Assembly: GCA_029556045.1 (NCBI GenBank)
Contig: JAKQGS010000014.1
Span: forward strand, 1-16,862
Direction: 5' to 3'
Source: Pseudomonadota bacterium
GTDB lineage: Bacteria > Bdellovibrionota > Oligoflexia > Oligoflexales > Oligoflexaceae
DNA: 16,862 nt
A program made the position numbers and the translations under genes. Under the pieces are notes generated by a model, which was not told where the DNA came from, made no database searches, and was given only the letters and a program-made list of their open reading frames with translations. Each line of letters starts with the position of its first letter. Position 1 is the stretch's first letter. Shown here piece by piece: positions 1 to 6,027 of this stretch.

Positions 1-985
1 CGTGCTCCGAATTGAGGGATTGGCCGGAGGCATAATTGATTCCCTCCTCCGGCACTTCACTGACCGCCTGTGCGGCGCGACGGACCACCACGTAGGAACT
101 GGCCTCAGCGCCGGCAACCCAAGCGAGGGTCTGCTGTTCGCGACCTTCTGTGATCACCAGATTGGTGGGGGACGAAGGGGGTGTGGTATCCCAAACTTGA
201 CTAAGTGCTACGGAATGGGGGTTACCAGCCTGGTCGATGGCTTGCACCGTGAGTTGGTAGGTAGCGCTGGAGACAAACACACTGTCCGCTGTCGTCATGG
301 TCCACTGTCCTTGCCCGTTTACGGTCAGAACGTGGTAGGTGGGACAAGCGGCATCAAATGATGTCCCGGCAGCGTTCAGGCATCCGCCCCCTGATTTTTG
401 TAGCGATGCACTCACGGAGGCAATACCAGCGGTGGCATCAACGGCATCCCCCGAGAAAACTGTTTGATTGCCTAGCGTGTAGTAAGGACCAAAACCGCTC
501 AGGGCATTGGCGTTGATGACGGGGCCAGTGGTGTCTTTGATCCATTGGTAGGAGGTGGAGCCGACCAGCATGGCCCCTTCGCTGCTGGTGCCACTCACCA
601 TCAGACAAAGTATTTTGGCACCATCGGCACCGAGATCTTCGGATATTGCCACTGTGACAGGAGTCCACTCGCCATAGGAGGCTCCGCCGCAATCCATTGC
701 TCCCGCCATGAGGCTGTATCGATACTGTTGAATCAGCTCCCCCTGAACGGTGACGTCCAAAGATGCCGCAGCGGAAACGGTTGCAGGCAACCCATCCAGC
801 TGTGGTGAGAGCGTAACATTGGAGGGTGTGGAGCCCCCTGAAGTTGTGGAGCTTTGTATCGAGGTGCCGTCAACCGGAGGAACTCCCTCGTCGGAATCAC
901 CCTTTTTGGAGCAATTCCCCAACACGCTTCCCAAGGTAATGGCAAGCGCAGCATAACCAAAACGATGGGGCAAACTGATGGCCAT
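1..985 (-). CDS. Ig/FN3-like secreted lipoprotein, partial (3' end outside window)
   Basis: Reading the minus strand from ATG at 985 gives an uninterrupted frame of about 328 codons to the window edge. The start is supported by AGGAG 7 nt upstream. Residues 1-24 form a signal peptide (RFGYAALAITLGSVLGN) with Cys25 as the likely lipidated residue; the lipobox LGNC is atypical because Asn sits at -1. A Ser/Thr/Gly-rich spacer follows (about 30-60). Then come two stretches that resemble bacterial Ig-like or FN3 domains, each introduced by a D-T-T-x-P type linker: WIKDTTGPVIN near residue 160 and VWDTTPPSSPTNL near residue 270. The second is followed by an FN3-like strand pattern (LAWVAGAEASSYVVVRRA). 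It probably sits on a membrane facing the periplasm or the outside and binds something extracellular; the ligand is unknown. Divergent from the 1180 operon. Confidence 0.8.
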   Translation of the reverse strand, partial: MAISLPHRFGYAALAITLGSVLGNCSKKGDSDEGVPPVDGTSIQSSTTSGGSTPSNVTLSPQLDGLPATVSAAASLDVTVQGELIQQYRYSLMAGAMDCGGASYGEWTPVTVAISEDLGADGAKILCLMVSGTSSEGAMLVGSTSYQWIKDTTGPVINANALSGFGPYYTLGNQTVFSGDAVDATAGIASVSASLQKSGGGCLNAAGTSFDAACPTYHVLTVNGQGQWTMTTADSVFVSSATYQLTVQAIDQAGNPHSVALSQVWDTTPPSSPTNLVITEGREQQTLAWVAGAEASSYVVVRRAAQAVSEVPEEGINYASGQSLNSEH

Positions 986-992
986 ATCAAGT

Positions 993-997
993 CTCCT
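993..997 (-). promoter_or_regulatory. Ribosome binding site of the Ig-like lipoprotein gene
   Basis: CTCCT on the plus strand reads AGGAG on the minus strand, 7 nt before ATG at 985. It fixes this start, which also gives the signal peptide. The upstream region (1000-1140) is T/A-tract rich; I see no convincing minus-strand -35/-10 pair in it. Confidence 0.55.
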
Positions 998-1142
998 GAG
1001 GGTGGTTCTCGCATGATTTCTATCGGTAAAGATTGGCGAAACATTTAGGATTTTTTCGTTTTTTTTCGGAATCTAGGGGCGGATATTTTTGTCTGTAATA
1101 ATAGAATGTTGCAGGTACCTGATCAAAATACCGGATCGGAGT

Positions 1143-1148
1143 TATAAT
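1143..1148 (+). promoter_or_regulatory. Candidate -10 box (TATAAT) for the 1180-4258 operon
   Basis: A perfect TATAAT lies 31 bp before the ATG at 1180. The -35 position 17 bp upstream (about 1120-1125, TGATCA) is poor, so this is either an activator-dependent promoter or a chance match in AT-rich DNA. The RBS TAGGAG (1165-1170) lies between it and the start codon. Confidence 0.4.
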
Positions 1149-1179
1149 AAAATTATATCCAACGTAGGAGAATCCCTTC

Positions 1180-2655
1180 ATGAAGAGCCAACTTGCGCTT
1201 TTGGCCGCCTTTTTTCTGATATCCTGCAAAACCACCGGTCGCCAGCCACCTCAAACCAGTGAGGTACAGGGTGTGGATGTTATTCCCGGAACCACCGGTG
1301 CAGACAATCGCAGTGCATCGTTCCGTCTGAGCTGGCCCTGTAGCGGCAACAAACGCCCCAATCCCAACAAGGACAGCGAAGGAAAGCCCGTGAGCGGGAT
1401 CACGCAGGAAGAATACTGCGAATGGTATTTTGTTCCGGGCACGGAAGTGCGCACCGAGAAGCTGGAACCCCTTCGGTGTATCTTCACCAACTCCTTTGAC
1501 GCCAGCCGCTCTTATTTCATCCCCGCCAGAAATCCCAAAGTCAGTCGCTACTGGGATAGCCTCGATCTGCGGGAAGTGGTGTACAAAGGTAAAAAGATTG
1601 GGGCTGTTGCCGGTGAAAAGGAAGATTACGACCGCTACATGTCTCGTATATCCGACCAGGAACGCAAACGCTGGGACACCCAGTTCAACACCTATCGTGC
1701 GTTGGTTCGTTTGGTGGAAGATTGTTCCCCCAAAGGAGTGCGCTGTGAACAGATCAACTGTGTGGCGGATCGTGCATCAGATCCGCTTGTTTGCAGTGCT
1801 GTGCAGACCGTCGTTAATGAAAATCAGTGCCAGATCGGTTTAACGGATTTTACCTCCCTGCCGGTGGGTGAGCGACGAGCTCAGGTGACCGCAGACCCAG
1901 AGTTTTTGGAGACCCGTCGTCGTCATGCCAAACGGGACCTGATGCAGGAAATCATCTTTAAACTGGAGTGGCATTTGCAGGAAACCGGTATAATTCCCCG
2001 GGATCAACGTCTTCCCAGCGGTTTCTGGAGAGGGATGAAGACTGAATTGGTAAAATTGGGTGTGATGCTGGAAACCGAAAAATTGCCGTTTTTGAAATAT
2101 GAAACCATACAGGATGAATATGAGGCGAAGACCCCCTGGCGAATGCCATCGAATATCAATGAAATTAATGCAATTCAAAAGCTTCTGGCCAGCGTCAAGG
2201 AGATTGCATTCAAGGAGTGGAATAAGATTCTCGATGACGAAAAAGCCCGCAACTATCAGCGCTTGATTGGTGATACCGCCTACAAATTGCAGCTGGAGAT
2301 TAAGCCCGGAGTGCAGGAGTTTTGCTCCTACCGCATCGAAAAGAAACTCAAGGATCTTGACCCCAATGCAGAGGCAGACCACACCCTTGTGGATTGCACT
2401 GTACCCGAGGGTGTGGCGGGAACCGACCTGGAGGAAATCCGCTTCTGTGACGAGTTGGCGCAGCACATCTTTGTGTCAGCGCGGGTCGATGTGAATAATT
2501 GCCAGAAGTCTCTGTGCAATCTCCTGGGGTGCCAGGATCCCGACAGGCCTGGGACAACGGTCTCCCGCTCTTCCGAGAGTCGCCGGGTTGATCTGATCGA
2601 AGGAGCCAGTCGTGCAACCGACACAGGTTTGGGAGGTCGCAGTGGTCGTCTATAA
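1180..2655 (+). CDS. Cys-rich secreted lipoprotein, unknown function
   Basis: A 491-residue protein from ATG with TAGGAG 9 nt upstream. The N-terminus is a clean lipoprotein signal, MKSQLALLAAFFLISC, with Cys16 in a canonical LISC lipobox. The mature part has more than ten cysteines (for example around CEQINCVADRASDPLVC and CQKSLCNLLGC), suggesting several disulphides in an oxidising compartment. A charged, probably helical middle section (about residues 225-370) contains no motif I recognise. The last 30 residues are Arg/Ser/Gly rich and low complexity. The 3' end overlaps the next lipoprotein gene, so the two are almost certainly co-transcribed and translationally coupled. I do not recognise the family; partnership with the CxxCH lipoprotein downstream is inferred from the overlap alone. 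Confidence 0.85.
   Translation: MKSQLALLAAFFLISCKTTGRQPPQTSEVQGVDVIPGTTGADNRSASFRLSWPCSGNKRPNPNKDSEGKPVSGITQEEYCEWYFVPGTEVRTEKLEPLRCIFTNSFDASRSYFIPARNPKVSRYWDSLDLREVVYKGKKIGAVAGEKEDYDRYMSRISDQERKRWDTQFNTYRALVRLVEDCSPKGVRCEQINCVADRASDPLVCSAVQTVVNENQCQIGLTDFTSLPVGERRAQVTADPEFLETRRRHAKRDLMQEIIFKLEWHLQETGIIPRDQRLPSGFWRGMKTELVKLGVMLETEKLPFLKYETIQDEYEAKTPWRMPSNINEINAIQKLLASVKEIAFKEWNKILDDEKARNYQRLIGDTAYKLQLEIKPGVQEFCSYRIEKKLKDLDPNAEADHTLVDCTVPEGVAGTDLEEIRFCDELAQHIFVSARVDVNNCQKSLCNLLGCQDPDRPGTTVSRSSESRRVDLIEGASRATDTGLGGRSGRL
2601..2605 (+). promoter_or_regulatory. RBS for the alternative GTG start at 2612
   Basis: AGGAG, 6 nt before GTG 2612, inside the 3' end of the preceding gene. A second SD, GGAGG at 2632-2636, precedes GTG 2642. 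The two in-frame GTG codons, each with its own SD, make the start ambiguous; signal-peptide shape favours 2642. Confidence 0.4.
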
Positions 2656-4258
2656 TTCCGCAAAATTTTGGTTGGGAATTCTCCCGCTGCTGATGGTGAC
2701 CCCATCCTGCAAGATGCGGCCAGTTATTAATGAAACAAGTGGAGCCACGGCTGCTGAGACCCAACAGCCAGCTCTCCTGGAGGCCAACGACATTGCTGTT
2801 TTACTACCGCTCCATTTTCGGAATGACCTCGACGCAGTCAAGGGGTTGGAAACCACAGGTCATGGATTCTGCAGTGCCCGCGGCTTTGGGGCTACCAGCA
2901 ATGGGGCGGCGGTGCTTACCACCACCCAGTTCGATGATTTCAGCAAGCGGGTATTCGGGTTGGACAAAACTGAATGTGCCCCGGTCAATCAGATTTCGGG
3001 GGCGGAAGATGGTCCATTGATCGACGACAACCACCATGTGGCTTATTACAAAGGGCTGCGTGGGGAGATCTGTCTCTACGATAATTGGAAAGTTGTCGGC
3101 ATGCGTTTTGAACCTTGCGGCAACCGCGCCGACTTCCGCGATGGGCAGGGTAAACCCCGCGCCGTTACGACCACGGATTTGCCCCCCAGTGGACAGTGTC
3201 TTCCTGAGTTCCGTCTGATTGCGCAACCGTTTGTATTCGAACAGGGCCAGTGGCGCCTGGTGGATACCGCCCTTCACCTTCTCTATAAAGTTCCGGACCT
3301 CAATGGGGTGGTGGCGGATTTGCGTTACCTGCAAAATATTAAAAACCAGGTACTGCAGGGGCAATCCTCATGGCCCAGCGAACTTCCGCCGGATCCCCGC
3401 CGGCATACTCCGCATCCCGCCCTGCGCCAGGAGATGGCTCAGTGCGATACGAATGGACCTGGGGTGTTTGGCCAGGCGCTGTCGAGGATGATGGGAAAAC
3501 ACGCGACCCCTGAACGGTTGTCCGGTATTGCCTGGATGACCAGCGACACATCTCCGGGTGTCTGGTCCTTTGGCACACAGGCCTTTGAAAACGGTCAACT
3601 TCTGCCCAAGCCGGCGGAAGTGGACTGTGTGGATTCCTTCAGTCTTGACCGCGCCCAGGATGAAAAATATCCTCTGGACTCCAAGCATCTGAATCCGCTG
3701 GTCTACCAGGAGCACCGTTGCCCACCCTCCAAGCATGTGACTCTGGCACCCTGGGTGGACTACGAGGGCAAATCCAAGAAGGGGCGCAAGGCATTTGCCT
3801 CGCTGGCTGAAGTCGACACCGCCAAAAAAGCCCCATTGGCGGAAAAGGATGGTCCGCTGGCTTCCGTCCATCAGCTGCCGATTCAACCGGGAGTGCCGGA
3901 GACCTGGGGCAAACAGCTGGAGATTTTTAATACCCTGTTGAATCCACAGGAGACCAGCCAGTTAGGGGTCTCTCACGGTACGAATTGCACCAGCTGTCAT
4001 CTGCTGGATAATACATTGAACAAGATGCGGCTGCTCCTCCGTTACCCCAGCTATGCCGGTCCGATTCCCCACCCCAATCCCCCGCCGGTGTGGAAGCCCT
4101 ATCTGGACAAAGCGCGGGAAAACACCAATCTACGGAACTTCGGCTATGGTCCAGGGTTCACCTATGGGGTCTCGCTGCGCACCCTTTATGAAATTGATGA
4201 TATCCGCAATGTGATCAATGATTTGTTCAAGGATGTGCCGGCAGCGGCTTCCCTCTAA
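2642..4258 (+). CDS. Lipoprotein with a single c-type haem motif (CxxCH)
   Basis: I place the start at GTG 2642 (538 residues): GGAGG lies 5 nt upstream, and it gives a compact signal peptide (SAKFWLGILPLLMVTPSC) with lipidation at Cys23. GTG 2612, also in frame with GAAGGAG before it, would add 10 residues. The gene overlaps the preceding one by 14 bp (44 bp from 2612). Near the C-terminus, at about residue 449, is CTSCH, the covalent haem c attachment signature; a Met seven residues after the His (NKMRLLL) could be an axial ligand. The first 430 residues hold several cysteines and no domain I can name. Only one CxxCH is present, so if it binds haem it would be a mono-haem, membrane-anchored periplasmic electron carrier or sensor. 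A chance CxxCH in a Cys-rich protein remains possible. Confidence 0.82.
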   Translation: MVVYNSAKFWLGILPLLMVTPSCKMRPVINETSGATAAETQQPALLEANDIAVLLPLHFRNDLDAVKGLETTGHGFCSARGFGATSNGAAVLTTTQFDDFSKRVFGLDKTECAPVNQISGAEDGPLIDDNHHVAYYKGLRGEICLYDNWKVVGMRFEPCGNRADFRDGQGKPRAVTTTDLPPSGQCLPEFRLIAQPFVFEQGQWRLVDTALHLLYKVPDLNGVVADLRYLQNIKNQVLQGQSSWPSELPPDPRRHTPHPALRQEMAQCDTNGPGVFGQALSRMMGKHATPERLSGIAWMTSDTSPGVWSFGTQAFENGQLLPKPAEVDCVDSFSLDRAQDEKYPLDSKHLNPLVYQEHRCPPSKHVTLAPWVDYEGKSKKGRKAFASLAEVDTAKKAPLAEKDGPLASVHQLPIQPGVPETWGKQLEIFNTLLNPQETSQLGVSHGTNCTSCHLLDNTLNKMRLLLRYPSYAGPIPHPNPPPVWKPYLDKARENTNLRNFGYGPGFTYGVSLRTLYEIDDIRNVINDLFKDVPAAASL

Positions 4259-4455
4259 AAAAGTCTTCTGTATTCGCGACCATCGGCCGGCCTCTCAAGT
4301 TTCCGGAGTGCATGCCGATGCTTGTTCTTGTAAATGGCTGCGTGTATGGTAATTAAGGCAGCGTTTACCACTGAAGGAGCCACATCGCGTCATGATTCTG
4401 TAATCCCCTCACAGCAAAGTCAGGCATAACTTGAACTTTCGAGTGGAGCAGATTT
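4259..4455 (+). other. Intergenic region before the ABC-F gene
   Basis: These 197 bp hold no ORF I would defend and no clear terminator for the upstream lipoprotein pair. A weak promoter candidate is TTGTTC (4322-4327) and TATGGT (4345-4350) separated by 17 bp. A purine-rich GTGGAGCAG (about 4442-4450) is the probable SD of the ABC-F gene. Confidence 0.35.
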
Positions 4456-5970
4456 ATGACTCTTATCCGAGCGATCGATATCGCTTATCAATATCCCACA
4501 CAAATGGAATCCATCTTTCACGGCGTCAATCTGACCCTTGATCACGGGCATCGTATTGGCCTGATTGGTCAGAATGGTGCCGGCAAAACCACATTGTGTG
4601 CGGTGCTGGCGGGACGTTTGCATGAAACGTCTGGTCGCATCGTACGTAAACCGTCCCTCACTACCGGCTGGTGTTACCAAAGTCTGCCGATTGGGCATGA
4701 CACGGTGGCGGAATTTCTGAGCAGTCGGGGAACCGACATATATGAGGGGGGATTCTTGCAGAGCCTCAGCGAATGGGGGCTTTCCTTTGACCGTCTATTT
4801 GCATCCCATGACCAGTGGAGCGGGGGAGAATTGGTGCGTTTGCAACTGGCGACTATACTGCAGAATCCCCCGGATGTGTTGGTTCTGGATGAGCCCACCA
4901 ACCACTTGGATCGTGAGGGGATGGACCAGCTGATGGAGCGGTTGGCCTCATTTAAGGGGGGACTCATCATCATCAGTCACCATCGGGATTTTCTCGATCG
5001 GATGACCAACGGGACATGGTGGCTGGACGGTGGATGTCTGACCTCTTACGGAGTATCGATATCGGACGCTTTGCGGCAGCGCGAGCAGGAGCAGGAGGAA
5101 CAACTGCGTCTCAAGCAGGAACTGCGTCAGCAGATTGGGCAACTGAAAGAATCCCAGCGCGCGCGGCTTGATCAGGGATTGGAAATGGAGAACTTCAAGG
5201 CCTCCCGTTCTCGCAAGAAGAACGGTGCCCTTTGCAAGCGGGACGAAGGCAGCGGCAGCGCCCGCGTCAACCCCGGCAAAATGATGCGGCAATCGAAAGT
5301 TCTGGCGGACAGGATTGAGCGCATGGAGGCAAACCTTGCGGGTATTCAGGTGTCCAATGCCAAAAGCCGTAAGATTCACTTTGAGGGGGGCGAGGGACCT
5401 CAGGGTCGGCGTATCCTGGCTTGGAATGATCACACTGTGGTGATTCCAGGCACGGACACCATTTTATTATCCGGTTTACGATTGGATATCCATGGCGGCG
5501 ATCGTCTGGGTTTGGTAGGGCCCAACGGTTGTGGCAAGACGCTTTTACTTTGCGACATGCGCCGTGAAATGGAACGGTTGGGGCGGCACGTCGGCTTTTT
5601 GCCGCAAGTTTTGCCCTCGCCTCCGGGGGTCACGGTGGCGGAATATCTGGCGGGTGGGGACATGCCGCTTTTATCCCGATCCCTCGTGGTGCTGGGATCC
5701 CTTCATGTGAGCGGCGATTGTCGGAGTCGCCTCCTGGCCTCCCTCAGTCCCGGAGAACGCAGCAAAGTCGAATTGACGCGCTTGATCATGAGCGAGCCGG
5801 AGGTGCTGATGCTGGATGAGCCCACCAATCATCTGTCGATCGTCGATCTTCTGGCCTTGGAGGTTGCCCTGAGCGAATTTGCCGGAACCCTGATCGTGGT
5901 GAGCCATGACGAGCGGTTTTTGGAGAGGCTTGGGTGTGACATACGGGGGTTGAAGAAAGCTAGGGATTAA
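4456..5970 (+). CDS. ABC-F family ATPase (tandem ATP-binding cassettes, no membrane domain)
   Basis: A 504-residue soluble protein with two complete cassettes. The first has Walker A GQNGAGKTT (38-46), signature WSGGE (121-125), Walker B VLVLDEPTNHLD (141-152) and H-switch His175. The second has Walker A GPNGCGKT (355-362), signature LSPGE (430-434), Walker B VLMLDEPTNHLS (450-461) and His484. The two halves are joined by a long charged linker (about 205-315; EQEQEEQLRLKQELRQQ, later a KMMRQSKVLADRIERMEAN helix), which is the ribosomal P-site tRNA interaction motif region of ABC-F proteins. The family acts on ribosomes at the E site, as translation factors or antibiotic target-protection proteins. 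Length and architecture fit either housekeeping or antibiotic-protection members; I cannot choose. It stands alone, with its own terminator. Confidence 0.93.
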   Translation: MTLIRAIDIAYQYPTQMESIFHGVNLTLDHGHRIGLIGQNGAGKTTLCAVLAGRLHETSGRIVRKPSLTTGWCYQSLPIGHDTVAEFLSSRGTDIYEGGFLQSLSEWGLSFDRLFASHDQWSGGELVRLQLATILQNPPDVLVLDEPTNHLDREGMDQLMERLASFKGGLIIISHHRDFLDRMTNGTWWLDGGCLTSYGVSISDALRQREQEQEEQLRLKQELRQQIGQLKESQRARLDQGLEMENFKASRSRKKNGALCKRDEGSGSARVNPGKMMRQSKVLADRIERMEANLAGIQVSNAKSRKIHFEGGEGPQGRRILAWNDHTVVIPGTDTILLSGLRLDIHGGDRLGLVGPNGCGKTLLLCDMRREMERLGRHVGFLPQVLPSPPGVTVAEYLAGGDMPLLSRSLVVLGSLHVSGDCRSRLLASLSPGERSKVELTRLIMSEPEVLMLDEPTNHLSIVDLLALEVALSEFAGTLIVVSHDERFLERLGCDIRGLKKARD

Positions 5971-6000
5971 AAAAAGAGGGATCGTCTGATCCCTCTTTTT
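5971..6000. terminator. Bidirectional intrinsic terminator
   Basis: A perfect 13-bp inverted repeat: AAAAAGAGGGATC (5971-5983), loop GTCT, GATCCCTCTTTTT (5988-6000). The stem has a GC-containing core with an A-run on one side and a T-run on the other, so each strand yields a hairpin followed by U residues. It begins directly after the ABC-F stop codon and lies 27 bp beyond the stop of the converging TonB-dependent receptor gene, so it can serve both. Confidence 0.93.
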
Positions 6001-6027
6001 TAACGCTTAGCAAACGCACCCATTAAA

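Noticed and set aside
2..361. Open plus-strand frame of 119 codons at the left edge
   Set aside because: It lies antisense to the Ig-like lipoprotein frame, which has a signal peptide, SD and domain-like sequence; the plus frame has no SD and no protein-like pattern.
1840..2466. 208-codon minus-strand frame inside the Cys-rich lipoprotein gene
   Set aside because: Shadow of a well-supported plus-strand gene with a lipobox and SD; no SD of its own.
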